Assembly: GCA_049487715.1 (NCBI GenBank)
Contig: CP150553.1
Coordinates: 682,001-746,000 of the forward strand
Origin: Pycnococcus provasolii
Taxonomy: Eukaryota > Chlorophyta > Pseudoscourfieldiophyceae > Pseudoscourfieldiales
Reading direction: 5' to 3'
DNA: 64,000 nt
The notes under the pieces are model-generated. The model worked only from the letters and a program-made list of their open reading frames with translations, was not told the DNA's origin and made no database searches. The number at the start of each line of letters is the position of its first letter. Position 1 is the first letter of the stretch. Made by a program: the position numbers and the translations under genes. Shown here one piece after another: positions 20,305 to 29,971 of this stretch.

Positions 20305-21432
20305 TTAAACCAGTGTAGGTATGGCCATACCCGGCCGAACAGCCACGTCAACCGAGCTTTGGCTGAAAGAAGAGCGACGCCGCTGACCTCCAGCTGGGTA
20401 GCCTGGCGGCGGCTGCGCTCCAAAGCTATGCGCCGGCGCCGCCACCGGCGGTGGTGGCGGCGGCGGCATGGCGGACTGCCCTTCACCGTTGGGCACGAAG
20501 CTGGAAATCTGGTATGTGAAGCTCCCGCGTCGCTGCGTCGTCTCTGGCGGCGGAGGCGCGGCGTGGGCTGGGTGAGGGGCGGGTGCGGGCACCACCGGCT
20601 TCGGTGGCGCGACGCTTACCGCCTTTGCCACCTCGAAGGAACGCTGGCGCACGTGAACAAGTGCCGACGCAAGGCTGCGGAACCAGACGTCGCACTCCTC
20701 GAACATTGCACCCTCCTCGTTGTGTCGCGGGAGCACGTTAAGCTGCACGTCGTTGCTCTGGCCGCCGCACGAGCGCACGACGATGGAGGTTTCCGACGAG
20801 CGGATGACGAGCTGATTCGGGTCGTCAATCCAGACGAGCGGAATCGCGGAGCGCGACAGCGTGTCTTTGTCCGTTCGGAAGCACAGGATGCGTCCTGGCA
20901 GCACCACGCACCACATTTTGGTCTGCCGTCCGAAGAGGTTCTTGCTCCTCGGGTCTGAGGATGACAGGCTTGTTATGAGCAGCCAGCCCATGTGCATGAC
21001 GTCGCGGTACGCCATGGCAGAGAGGCTCGCCCACGCTTGGCTCGCCTCCTCGACGACGGCTGCGTGAATCCACGTCACACAGAGGCTGAGCGCGTCGAGG
21101 AGAAGGCTCATGTCCGCGGCATACAGCACGGTCACCTGGTAGTCGCGCTGTATTCCGCTGAACTTGATGACTACGCTGTTGTGCGAGAACGGCTGGTATC
21201 CGACGATGTTGTTCACGGCGATGCTCTTGTGCACGGTGTCCTGGTCGAGGTTGAGCATGCGCATGCCCTCGAGGTCAAAGACGAGGTTTCGGATCTCCGA
21301 GCGGTTCGAGCGGTCGAGCTTGAGCACAGGGAAGCAGAGCACGTTCGCGCGCCGGCCTCCCGCGATGGAGACGGGCGCCATGCGCTGCGCGAGACGCGCG
21401 AGCGACGACTCCAGCGAGGAGGCGGAGGCCAT
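20305..21432 (-). CDS. PH-like domain protein with Pro-rich tail
   Basis: 375 aa, ATG at 21432. It appears to have two lipid/protein-binding-type modules. The first starts at VLCFPVLKLDRSNRSEIRN. The second looks like a pleckstrin-homology domain, with a basic strand-loop pattern around FGRQTKMWCVVLPGRILCFRTDKD and a terminal helix with Trp (DVWFRSLASALV). The last 100 residues are Pro/Ala/Gly-rich and probably disordered. No enzyme motif was seen. PH domains recruit proteins to phosphoinositide membranes; the pathway is unknown. Confidence 0.65.
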   Translation of the reverse strand: MASASSLESSLARLAQRMAPVSIAGGRRANVLCFPVLKLDRSNRSEIRNLVFDLEGMRMLNLDQDTVHKSIAVNNIVGYQPFSHNSVVIKFSGIQRDYQVTVLYAADMSLLLDALSLCVTWIHAAVVEEASQAWASLSAMAYRDVMHMGWLLITSLSSSDPRSKNLFGRQTKMWCVVLPGRILCFRTDKDTLSRSAIPLVWIDDPNQLVIRSSETSIVVRSCGGQSNDVQLNVLPRHNEEGAMFEECDVWFRSLASALVHVRQRSFEVAKAVSVAPPKPVVPAPAPHPAHAAPPPPETTQRRGSFTYQISSFVPNGEGQSAMPPPPPPPVAAPAHSFGAQPPPGYPAGGQRRRSSFSQSSVDVAVRPGMAIPTLV

Positions 21433-21947
21433 TTTTCAGCGAGGTGGTGCAAAGTTCAACTCACCCCAAAGAGCGTGCAAGGCCAGATCGATCGAAAGTA
21501 ACGACCACCTGTAACCACCCCGATCAATCAATCGGCGGATCGATCACTGGAGTCCATCACAGGCAGGAAATACCTGTCCATCCCTGCCCTGCCGCAAGTC
21601 ATGGCTTGATCAGGGCGGGAAGGAAGAAAGGTGGTAAAGTTTTGTATGTGGTGGTGGCAATCAAGGGCGGCCTACCTTCCTACCTTACCTTAGGTGGAGC
21701 AAGCAAACGTCCAGATGTCGGAGCAGCTCCGACATGATTGAAAAGAGCGACATGATGATTGAACGGCAAGACACCGTGTTTTAAGCCAAGAGACCAAGCG
21801 TTAACCTTAAACGAGACTACATATGGATAACTAAGGTTACCACCCTGGTACCAACTACGATAGTAGGAAAGGTGGTCAGACCCATAAAGGTGATTTGTTT
21901 TTTTTCTATAAAAAAGGTAAAATTGAAAGAGAAGAAGAAAAACGGTT
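21433..21947. other. Spacer between PH gene and trigger factor gene
   Basis: It holds the PH-gene promoter and the trigger factor 3' region. I see CGATCAATCAATCGGCGGATCGATC palindromic elements near 21521-21545 and no gene. Confidence 0.5.
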
Positions 21948-23769
21948 TCAAGACTCGCCCGCCATCGCCTCGGCCAGACGTGCCTTACGCTCAGCCACCT
22001 TGCCCGTGCGAGGCAACGAGCGCTCCTTCAGCGCGGCGTCAACCTCCTTACCCTTCATCGCCTCAATCTCCGGAGGAAGGGCAATCAAATCGTCGTCGCC
22101 AGATGATGCAGCCGCAGGAGCGCTCGATGCACCGCCACCAACGTCAACGACAGGCTTCGTGCCAGGCTTCGTGTAATCCTCGGGACGCTGAATCGTCACA
22201 GACGCGCCAGTGTCGGGATCCTTCACAACAATCGACACGCCGTGGTTGCGCAGGAACGAAAACACCTTGGAACGGTGGAGGTTCTGCACAGCCTGATCGC
22301 GCATCTCCTCGACGTTCAGCTCCGCCCTCGTCGCCATCTCCTTCCCTCTCGATGTCCTTAATCTGGTTCTCCACCTCCTCCTCCACCTCCTCCGGCGTCA
22401 CGCTCAAGCCCTGCTCCTCCTGCACCGCCGCGATCGCCAAGTCAGCGCGCGTCTGCTTCTCGAGATCCGCGATGTTCGCCTGCACGTACTGGCTCACCAT
22501 CTGCTCAGACGACAGACGCTCGAGCATCTCGCGGTTGATCTGCCCCGTCGTCATCATCTCAAGCAAGCGCGCGCCGTACAGTTGCCTTCCGTTCTCCTCC
22601 ACCATGCGTCGTGGGATGGTCGTGTTGAAGATGTCGCCGAGAGCGTATCCGATGCTCTCGTTGAGCTGCTTCTCGAACGCCTCGATGCGCGCCGCCTTCG
22701 CCTCACCGAGCATCGCCTCGCGTGCAAATGCCATGTCCGACGCGCCCTCGTAGAGACGTGCTGCGAGCTCGTCATCCTCCTGCGCGAGATCCCAGCGGAA
22801 CAGCTCCTTGAGCGTGATGGTAAACTTCGCCGGCGTTTCAGAGAGCTCCGGCGGGTCCCAGCGCGGCGGGAAGTTGCACTCGACGACGCGCTCCTCGTTC
22901 ACTTTCATGCCCATGACGCCGTTAAGGAGCTCGTCGAACCATCCGTCGGTGTCCGTCTCGAGCCGGAAACCCGCGTGCGTTGCTGACTCGATGGTGTTTC
23001 CCGACTTCGGGTCGACGGCTTGAAGGTCCACCACGGCAACGTCGCCCTTGACGATGCCGTCGCTGACTTCGACGCGTAGATTTCCCGCATCCTTTTGCGC
23101 CTGCCCAACAGCTCGCTCGACCGCCTCTTCGTCGAGGTTATTTCCCACGGGGAATTCCACCTCCACGCTCAGGTTGGTGTAGTCCCCTGCCCAGCTCGTC
23201 GGCTGCTGCACGTCGACGAGGATGCCGTACGTGATAGGACCTGGCTCCTTGAGGTTGACGCGTGTCAGGAGAACTTCTCCCGTTTCTGCGATGCGCTCGG
23301 TACCTTCGAACGCCTTATCTGCGATGCCCGACGCTTCGAGCGCCTCGCCCATGGTTGCTTCCAGCAGGTCCTCGAGCACGGCCCCCTTCGCCTTGTTCGG
23401 GTCGATGTTGTTCAACAGGACCCACTTGGGAATATCTTTGGCGCCTTTCGGGAACCCGGGTATTTGCGTCGACGACGCGAACTGCTGCAGGACGCTTTCA
23501 ATTGCCGAGGCGACTCTCGACGCTTCTATCGAGACATTGATTAAAACTGATCCCGGTTCGTCCTCGGTGGTCGTGACGTCGACGCCAGGCATTGACGACG
23601 ACGCTGCATTACACGACACAAACCGCCTTGAGTCATGGGCATGGGTGAGTGGCTTCGAGTTGCCACAGCCAAGTCGCTTGTTGGTGATTCCTCCAACATT
23701 ACCACGCGACACACGCGGAAGACACACACGACGAGCCATAGGTTTAGAAGACAGGGAACCAGCAGACAT
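21948..23769 (-). CDS. Plastid trigger factor (TIG), reading frame shifts near 22340
   Basis: The ATG at 23769 opens a plastid-transit-like N-terminus. The ribosome-binding domain (VLINVSIEASRVASAIE..IPGFPKGAKDIPKWVL) is followed by a PPIase-like domain (VVDLQAV..GFRLETDTDGWFDELLNGVMGMKVNEE) and the long helical C-terminal arm. Trigger factor is the ribosome-bound chaperone for nascent chains. The helical arm ends in frame 1 at EEEVENQIKDIERE near 22350. The expected continuation (ELNVEEMRDQAVQNLHRSKV) is in a second frame that begins near 22337 and runs to 21948. No intron fits the gap, so this is a one-base indel or a true frameshift. The tail carries a SAP-like segment (VDAALKERSLPRTGKVAERK). 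Confidence 0.8.
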
Positions 23770-24252
23770 TTCTCCAAGTTGAAGCAATGCGAGAGAAAAA
23801 GAGAGAAAAAGGGGAAAAGGGGGCCGCCAAAAAGACAACCCAACAAACAAGCCCGAAGTTATCCACTTTTTTAGGGGGATGAGAAAGTTAACTAGGGTTA
23901 GCGGGTTAGGGTTTCCATGACAAATTTTCCTAATAAGGGTTTCCTTGTCCCTTTCAGGTGTCCCTTTCGGGGTTCGGGTTAATTAACCCGCAATGGCGCA
24001 ATGAACTAAAACTGTTTGGTTAGGGTTTCCCTGGCCTCAGTGACCTGTTCCCTGTTCCCGATTCCTCCTATCCCCTACTTTACTTGGTTTGATGATGATT
24101 CGGATGACAATTTTAGTCTATCGTGTTTTTCCTCCTCCCCTATTTACAACATAGTCCTACTGGTCTCTCCCGTGCCCATCCCGAGCTCATTCCCGCCTGC
24201 TCCTATCATAGATACTGAAGGATACAGTACGTGCGCATGTTTCGTCATACCC
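23770..24252. promoter_or_regulatory. Divergent promoter: telomere-type repeats plus TTCGGGGTT
   Basis: The spacer between the trigger factor and SLP phosphatase genes holds TTAGGG-type units at 23893-23916 and 24019-24030. An exact TTCGGGGTT lies at 23966-23974. Confidence 0.5.
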
Positions 24253-25770
24253 ATGGTTTGGCGTCATACCCAACGTGTGGTAGTGTGGGTGCACTTTGTG
24301 TCAGCGGCACTGTCAGCGGCAATCTCTGCATACTGCCTCCTCCAGGAGAAGTCCCCACAAGGTTTCCTTGGAGAAGAAAGGAGACAGCAGTGTTACGTGC
24401 AGGAGTCCGAGGAGGAGGAGGAGGAGCTATCCTTGTCCTCATCCTCTCCTCACACGCTCATGACACGCCTGAGAGCGTCGTCCTCCTTTGGTGTCGTGCC
24501 GCTTGGAGTGGGAGTCATTCAGGCTGAAGCAGCCTTACCCTCCTCAGGGTCGACTGCAGCAGACTTGAAGACGTGGAGAAACCAAAGAAGGAGAGAGGTG
24601 GAGCAAAATCCAAAGGCGCCGTGCCAGGCGACAGCCGCGCCGCTCTTTGGGCGATTCATCGACCACTTCTTGGATACCGCGCACGCGGGAGGGGGCATGG
24701 TCGCGCCGCCGCCACCGCCACCGCCCGCAAGAAGGCCGCACGACATGCCCTTGTACACGAAACAAGGCGTGCCCACGTTCATCCTGCCGACGAGACAACG
24801 CGTCGTCGCAATTGGAGATCTGCACGGCGACTTGGGCAAGTCAAAAGAGGCGTTCCGTCTCGCGGGTCTCATCGACAAAGACGGCCACTGGAGCGGAGGC
24901 AAGACGCTCGTCGTGCAGGTGGGCGACCAGCTCGACCGCGGCGACGACGAAATTGCGCTACTGTACTGGCTCGAGAGGCTCAAGTACGAGGCGCACAACG
25001 CGGGAGGCATGCTCGTCACGATGAACGGGAACCACGAGACGATGAACGTCAGCGGACACTTTCGGTACGCAACGCCAGGTGCCATGGCGAGCTACGAGCG
25101 CTGGCGTGCGCTCGAAAGACTCGGCGAGAGGCTCAAGGGTGGCGCGAAGTATGCCGGAAGGAGAGACGCTGGTCGCGCGTCGTCCGTCGACGCGGCGGCG
25201 ATCGCGCCGCCGATGGAGCTTGTGGGTGAGCCTGCGGGTACGATGGCGCGCTTCGAGGCACTGCAGCCTGGAGGCCCAATCACGCTGCGTTTCCTGGCAC
25301 CGCAGCCAACTGTGCTCGTCGTCGGATCGTCCGTCTTCGTGCATGCTGGGCTCCTGCCCGGGCATGTCGAGCAGGGACTCAACTTCATCAACGCGGCGAC
25401 GTGCGAGTGGATGCGTGGGCACCTGGCTGTTCCCAACTTTCTACTCGGAAGGCACGCCGTCGTCTGGACGCGCGCCTTCTCGCACATTCGCAGAGACAGG
25501 ACAGACTGCGCGACACTGACGGAAAGCCTTTCGGCGCTGAGACAAACGAATCAGGCGCCGTTCGCATCACGCATGATCATGGGCCACACGATCCAGCAGC
25601 CTGGCGGGCTGAACAGCGCGTGCAACGGCGCGGCACTTCGCGTGGACGTCGGACTGAGTAAAGGGTGTGGCGACGCGCCGCCGGAGGTGCTTGAGATTCT
25701 AGACGACGGGAGAGGAGGCGTCCGTCGCGTGTCGAAGCCTACACACGTTGGTGACCTGCTCGTGGAGTAG
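24253..25770 (+). CDS. Shewanella-like (SLP) PPP-family protein phosphatase
   Basis: 505 aa from the ATG at 24253 (ccATGG); the longer frame has no earlier ATG. One hydrophobic N-terminal segment (VVVWVHFVSAALSAAISAY) suggests a signal anchor or targeting peptide. The PPP metal/catalytic motifs are all present: GDLHGD, GDQLDRGDDE, GNHE, HAG and GHT. The sequence between them (YATPGAMASYERWRALERLG) is longer than in PP1/PP2A and typical of bacterial-type SLPs, which in plants are plastid (SLP1) or mitochondrial (SLP2). Substrate preference is not visible. It is divergent from the trigger factor gene. Confidence 0.85.
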   Translation: MVWRHTQRVVVWVHFVSAALSAAISAYCLLQEKSPQGFLGEERRQQCYVQESEEEEEELSLSSSSPHTLMTRLRASSSFGVVPLGVGVIQAEAALPSSGSTAADLKTWRNQRRREVEQNPKAPCQATAAPLFGRFIDHFLDTAHAGGGMVAPPPPPPPARRPHDMPLYTKQGVPTFILPTRQRVVAIGDLHGDLGKSKEAFRLAGLIDKDGHWSGGKTLVVQVGDQLDRGDDEIALLYWLERLKYEAHNAGGMLVTMNGNHETMNVSGHFRYATPGAMASYERWRALERLGERLKGGAKYAGRRDAGRASSVDAAAIAPPMELVGEPAGTMARFEALQPGGPITLRFLAPQPTVLVVGSSVFVHAGLLPGHVEQGLNFINAATCEWMRGHLAVPNFLLGRHAVVWTRAFSHIRRDRTDCATLTESLSALRQTNQAPFASRMIMGHTIQQPGGLNSACNGAALRVDVGLSKGCGDAPPEVLEILDDGRGGVRRVSKPTHVGDLLVE

Positions 25771-25852
25771 TAGACGGTGTGAACGAACGGACAATGAGTG
25801 AAAAAAAAAAAGAGGCAGCCCCTTTTTCTTTTGAGTATAGAAGACTTTCCAA

Positions 25853-25857
25853 TTACA
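25853..25857 (-). terminator. TGTAA motif 17 bases past the RPS18 stop
   Basis: TTACA on the + strand reads TGTAA on the coding strand. Confidence 0.5.
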
Positions 25858-25873
25858 ACAGATCGCCTCCTCT

Positions 25874-26332
25874 TTACTTGCCCATGCCAGGCAAGATGCG
25901 CGCGCGGCGTCCCGTCGAGCACGTGTGCTGGCCACGGACACGCACGCCCCAGTAGTGGCGCAGACCGCGGTGAGCGCGGATCTTCTTAAGTCGCTCGAGG
26001 TCGTCACGCAGCTTCACGTCAAGTCCGTTGGACGTGATCTGTCCGTAGCGTCCATCCTTGTGATCCTTCTTACGGTTAAGGAACCACTCGGGGATCTTGA
26101 ATGTGCGCGGGTTGGCGACAATCACCATGAGCTTCTCAAGCTCCTCAGGAGACAGCTCTCCCGCGCGCTTGTCGACGTCAACCTCAGCCTTCTTGCACGC
26201 GAGCGTGCCGAAACGGCGTCCCACACCGCGGATCGCCTTGATGGCGTGCACCACCTTGCGCTTTCCGTCGACGTTGGTATTCAGCACACGGATGATGTGC
26301 TGGAACGAGTTATCTGCCATAAGGTCCGCCAT
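25874..26332 (-). CDS. RPS18: 40S ribosomal protein S18 (uS13)
   Basis: 152 aa, ATG at 26332 (a second Met lies four codons on). It aligns by eye over its length with eukaryotic S18: [69 protein letters not shown] and [17 protein letters not shown]. uS13 sits in the head of the small subunit and contacts tRNA. A 5' UTR intron is probable: donor GTACGC at 26667, acceptor ACAACAG ending at 26343, leaving ten bases of leader before the ATG. The last residues ([12 protein letters not shown]) differ from the usual basic tail. Confidence 0.95.
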   Translation of the reverse strand: MADLMADNSFQHIIRVLNTNVDGKRKVVHAIKAIRGVGRRFGTLACKKAEVDVDKRAGELSPEELEKLMVIVANPRTFKIPEWFLNRKKDHKDGRYGQITSNGLDVKLRDDLERLKKIRAHRGLRHYWGVRVRGQHTCSTGRRARILPGMGK

Positions 26333-26959
26333 CGTGAATCGACTGTTGTTGTTGTTTTGAGTGTGATGAAGGGAAGGGGGAGGGAGGTGTTGTGTTGTGA
26401 GATGATTGTCATTTGTTGTTGAATCCTCGAAAGCCGACCACATCTTTCCACACGACCACCCAAAAGACGGACAGCCAAAGACAAAGAGAGAGCACGAGCA
26501 CGACCGTACACACACAGTACAACGCGACGCGACGAGAGACCAGACAGACGGTACCGCGCAGTAGAAAACCACACACGGCAAAAAAACCGCAACAACAGTA
26601 AGCCCAAGAGCCCAAAAGCCCAAAAGCACCACACAGCACAAGCCACACACAAGCACACAGCGCGTACCTTTCCCAACGAGAAGCGACGTGCGAATGGAGG
26701 GCGTCGGCAGGAGGGCGATGGAGTTGGGCCCGGGGGGGGAGGTGGAGGACGGCGGCGGCGTCCAGAGGGACGAAGAGGTATCCACCGTCGCAGTTCACGG
26801 GGACGAGACTTTTATCTAAAACCCTAACTCAGAACTTCAGTGGGTTCAATTATTCGGGGTTGGTTTGCGCCCGCTTTTCCACGTGTTGAAGTTCGAACCC
26901 TTTTTTTTTTCCCCTTTTTGATTTTGGTCGGTGGCTCATCGCTCTCACAAGTCACCGTG
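26333..26959. other. RPS18 leader/5' UTR intron and divergent promoter
   Basis: On the - strand a probable 5' UTR intron of RPS18 spans 26343-26667. Near 26817-26830 is a CCCTAA-type unit and at 26853-26861 an exact TTCGGGGTT, 99 bases before the ATG of the next gene. Confidence 0.5.
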
Positions 26960-28051
26960 ATGTCCACGCGCTTCTTTGCCTCCAAGCCTCGTGCAGCCTG
27001 CCTTGGCACGCGCACTGTGGCTGTGGCTATCTGCAGGCGCAGGAACACACACCGCACTGCCACGACAAGTCGCACGCGCGCATCAGCGTCGCCGCCATCA
27101 GCACCACCACCACCCTCCGCCAACCACGACAAGGTCAACAGCATCATGCAGCGCGTGACGCGCGAACTCTTCCTTGAGGAGGCTGCCGCCTCAGCAGCCA
27201 GGCAAACGCCAAGTCCCACGAAGAGAAGAGAGGTGATCAAAAAGCAAGTGCGAAGAAGTGCGGAGCACTTGGACTCGGGCACACTCGCGACGCTGCGCGC
27301 ATACCACGCCAACCTCGAAAGCCAGGCAACAGACAACGAGGATGCCGCCATGCTCGCGGACGTCGTCGCAGCCGTGGTCGAGGAGGTGCTCGATGTGCTC
27401 ACGGAAGCACTGCCCGCACCCGTCGCTATCCTGCAGAGCCTTACAGACACGCCCGACGCAAGCCAGAGACACGCTATGGTGCGCGCGCAAGTCGACCAAG
27501 GAAAGTGCACGCTCGCAGAGCTGCACGGCGCTTCAAGAACGTTCGCGGAGGAATTCGAAAGTGCGGCGGTCGTGCCAGACCGCGCCATGCTCGCGAAACT
27601 CGCGCTGCTGCACGCCGAGCTGCTGAGCCTGGCGGCGGCGGAGCCGAGTGCGAACCCCGGCGTGAATGCGTACCCGTCGTTTGCACCCAAGACGGAGCTT
27701 GCATTCTTCAAGGAGCTGTCGCAGCTGCCGCTGGAAACTCGTCGTCGTGCACTGATCCAAAAAGCGTTCGAGAGCGACTGGACGGGTGCCGGCGGTGGAT
27801 CGAAGGACGAACCGAATGCCGGAACGAAGCGCCGCCGTGGTCTTCGACCCATCTCGAAAGTCACGAAAGGGTCCACCACAGAGGGGCCGAGCGTCGTGCG
27901 CCCTCACCGATTCCTTGAGACTCTGCGCATGCTCCGAGCGGAGCTTGGCGTCGATGGAACGAGCATGCGGTACACGGAGCGTGCAAGGGAGGCGGCGGTA
28001 GCGGCGGTGGAGGCGGAGAATCCAACCTCCTCTTCAACCGAAGTTGTTGCT

Positions 28052-28090
<39 letters not shown>

Positions 28091-28195
28091 TATGCTGCAG
28101 AAAAGGCGAGGCGTGAGGCGGAAATGCGCATGCAGATTTCAAAGGTGACGGAGGAGGCTATGTGTGTACTCCGCGAGATGGCTGGTTGGCAGTAA
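26960..28195 (+). CDS. Plastid-targeted-like helical protein, unknown function
   Basis: 411 aa from the ATG at 26960. The first 50 residues are Arg/Ser/Ala-rich, as in transit peptides. The body is mostly helical and charged, with conserved-looking blocks (KVNSIMQRVTRELFLEEA, GTLATLRAYHANLESQATDNED, RHAMVRAQVDQGKCTLAEL, SFAPKTELAFFKELSQL) and no catalytic motif that I recognise. An acidic run (about 28054-28092, poly-Asp) precedes a C-terminal helix. I do not recognise the family. It shares a divergent promoter with RPS18 and ends 17 bases from the NUDIX-like gene. Confidence 0.7.
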
Positions 28196-28203
28196 TATAT
28201 ACA

Positions 28204-28216
28204 TTACATTTTTACA
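28204..28216 (-). terminator. TGTAA motifs over the NUDIX-like stop codon
   Basis: TTACA at 28204-28208 and 28212-28216 reads TGTAA on the - strand; the second contains the stop codon. Confidence 0.5.
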
Positions 28217-29099
28217 TTGCTTTTGGAATCCAGATCCACTGCGTGCGGTGCCCGTTGGCTTCCGACGTCTCGAATGCTTGTCCATCGCCAGCTGAGAATG
28301 GAACCAGTGCACCGACACGTGCCGTGACCGTAACGACGTTGTACTCGCAGTGAATCCCAGGATAGCTGTGACTTTCTCGCGTTTCGGTCGACTCAACAGG
28401 TTTTCCCGTGAGCGTGATTCGCGCATCTCCGTCGTCGTCCTCTAAGCTTAGCGCGGACCCCAACTCCTCCTTGACGGCTCGCTCCAGCGCCTGTTGTACG
28501 TTTTCGTCACCCACCATTTTCTCGCTGAGTGGCAGGTTTCCGCGCTCCCGCCTCCTCCCGTCTGGCAAGAACTGGCACGCTTCAGCAAGTGTCGTTTGCC
28601 TTGATTCCGACTCAACAATCACGCTTAGAACTCTCACCCTTCTCGTGACTCTTTTGTGCTTAGCGTCGTACGAAATGCTCGACTCTTGATATTGAATTTC
28701 TCGCGCAAGGTCCTCGACGGACTTGGCTGAGTTCTTACCGTATGCAGATATGTCAATATTACGTTGAGCGAGCCATGCTGAGAGCTGCGCAGCGTCTCCC
28801 ACCTGTGCGTCTCCAGAAGAACCCGGAAAGAACGCCGCCGCCGCACCACCACTACTAAGGTTATAACTATCCATAGAATCCCCCCTTGAAAGTGACGACG
28901 ACGACATGATTGCGCGTGGTAAAAATGCTTCTGCTTTTGCCTTTGCTGTAGGGAACGGGAACGGGCTTAAGCTGACACCACCACCTACACCACCACGTAG
29001 ACGTAGACGTGCCGTAGTTGTTAAGGAAACACCACCACCACAAGGTATGGTATAAGGAGCGCGCACAATGACAAAATTCACGCAGAGGAGAGTGGACAT
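28212..29099 (-). CDS. NUDIX-like plant-type protein
   Basis: 295 aa, ATG at 29099; internal Met codons (for example MSSSS) are possible starts. The first 70 residues look like an organelle presequence or leader. The core contains VTRRVRVLSVIVESES, then FLPDGRRRERGNLPLSEKMVG, and an EELG helix (ALERAVKEELGSAL). It ends with YPGIHCEYNVVTVTARV and WIWIPK. This order (strand, LPDGR.R.R..PLSEK, a Nudix-type EELGS helix, then a YPG strand) resembles a plant family related to NUDIX hydrolases. The usual REXXEEXGU box is not complete, so hydrolase activity is doubtful. Confidence 0.5.
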   Translation of the reverse strand: MSTLLCVNFVIVRAPYTIPCGGGVSLTTTARLRLRGGVGGGVSLSPFPFPTAKAKAEAFLPRAIMSSSSLSRGDSMDSYNLSSGGAAAAFFPGSSGDAQVGDAAQLSAWLAQRNIDISAYGKNSAKSVEDLAREIQYQESSISYDAKHKRVTRRVRVLSVIVESESRQTTLAEACQFLPDGRRRERGNLPLSEKMVGDENVQQALERAVKEELGSALSLEDDDGDARITLTGKPVESTETRESHSYPGIHCEYNVVTVTARVGALVPFSAGDGQAFETSEANGHRTQWIWIPKAM

Positions 29100-29493
29100 T
29101 TACCAATATGGCATGTGACCAAACCAACAGGCTGACAGGGACGAAGATGAAATGAAAGAGGGACAGAATATATAGGTCCCTAACCCTAACCCTATAGAAC
29201 AGAACAGAACAGAACAGAACAGAACAGAACAGAACCGTGACCAACTAAAACGTAGGGTGTTAGGGTTAGGGTTAGGGTTCGGGGTTCGTAAAGGTTACTG
29301 ATTAGGGGTTGGTTCGCCCTCCCACAGCAAGGCAAAGCTGCCCCCCCATGAGGTCCAGCAAAGGTCCAGAGGCCCTCCCCCGGACCTGGAGGGAGGGACG
29401 TTGTTGTTGGTCTTCCTCATGAAGGGTTTTCCTTTATTGTCATTGTTGGTGGAATTGCTCAGGATTCTCGTCTGCTTCTTTTCGAATCACATC
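29100..29493. promoter_or_regulatory. Divergent promoter with inverted telomere-type repeats around (AGAAC)8
   Basis: CCCTAACCCTAACCCTA at 29178-29194, eight AGAAC units at 29196-29235, then TTAGGGTTAGGGTTAGGG at about 29260-29278. An exact TTCGGGGTT at 29278-29286 completes a near-symmetrical block between two divergent genes. Confidence 0.6.
29196..29235 (+). repeat. (AGAAC)8 microsatellite
   Basis: Eight uninterrupted AGAAC pentamers. Confidence 0.95.
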
Positions 29494-29852
29494 ATGCGCG
29501 CTTCTCTCCTCCGCTCGATGGCGGGCAAGCTGCCCATAAAAACCTCGCCGCACGTCGAGGCCTGGAACGCAAATCGAGAGGCCTACGAACAAACCTTCCA
29601 GTGGACGCCAGGCAACCTCGCGGGTACCGTCGTGTTTTGTGTCGCCATTCCCACGGGAATCTATCAGCTCATAAAAGCAGAATTTGTACGTGGTTACCCT
29701 CTGCTTTGCCTCGTGATTACCACGTGTGGTGGTTCGCGAACTTACGCACTCACTTACACCCGTTTTCACACACACAAAATACAACCCTTCACCTTTTCGT
29801 ATAGAATGCCGTCAACGACTATCAGGGAATTCCGCGACGGGTTATGCCATAA
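29494..29852 (+). CDS. NDUFB4-like mitochondrial complex I accessory subunit, two exons
   Basis: The exons are 29494-29685 and 29805-29852. They are joined across a phase-0 intron with donor GTACGT and acceptor ATAG, giving about 79 aa. An in-frame upstream ATG at 29419 exists. The motif EAWNANREAYEQTFQWTP followed by one hydrophobic helix (LAGTVVFCVAIPTGIYQLI) and KAEF matches the layout of small single-span NDUFB4-type subunits. The second exon ends DYQGIPRRVMP. Nine bases after this stop is a TGTAA signal (29861-29865), which supports the spliced model over the unspliced frame that runs through the intron. The family call is by pattern memory only. Confidence 0.6.
29686..29804 (+). other. 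Intron of NDUFB4-like gene
   Basis: 119 bases, GTACGT to ATAG; T/C-rich toward the 3' end. Confidence 0.7.
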
Positions 29853-29860
29853 AAACTTTA

Positions 29861-29865
29861 TGTAA
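29861..29865 (+). terminator. TGTAA motif 9 bases after the NDUFB4-like stop
   Basis: Candidate polyadenylation signal. Confidence 0.5.
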
Positions 29866-29926
29866 CGAAGACAAAAACACCTCGACTGAAACAAGTGCAA
29901 AATATGAAAGGTCATGCTTGTATGAT

Positions 29927-29931
29927 TTACA
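29927..29931 (-). terminator. TGTAA motif 41 bases after the coiled-coil stop
   Basis: TTACA on the + strand reads TGTAA on the strand of the small coiled-coil gene. Confidence 0.4.
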
Positions 29932-29971
29932 GAAAACGGGTGGGTGGAAGGTGTTCGCGTGACTGCTTTTT

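Noticed and set aside
24016-24252. Upstream extension of the SLP phosphatase
   Set aside because: It begins at TTG with no ATG and crosses the TTAGGG-rich promoter.
29686-29865. Unspliced 3' extension of the NDUFB4-like frame
   Set aside because: Reading through GTACGT into intron sequence adds His/Thr-rich residues without similarity; splicing gives a natural C-terminus and a nearby TGTAA.
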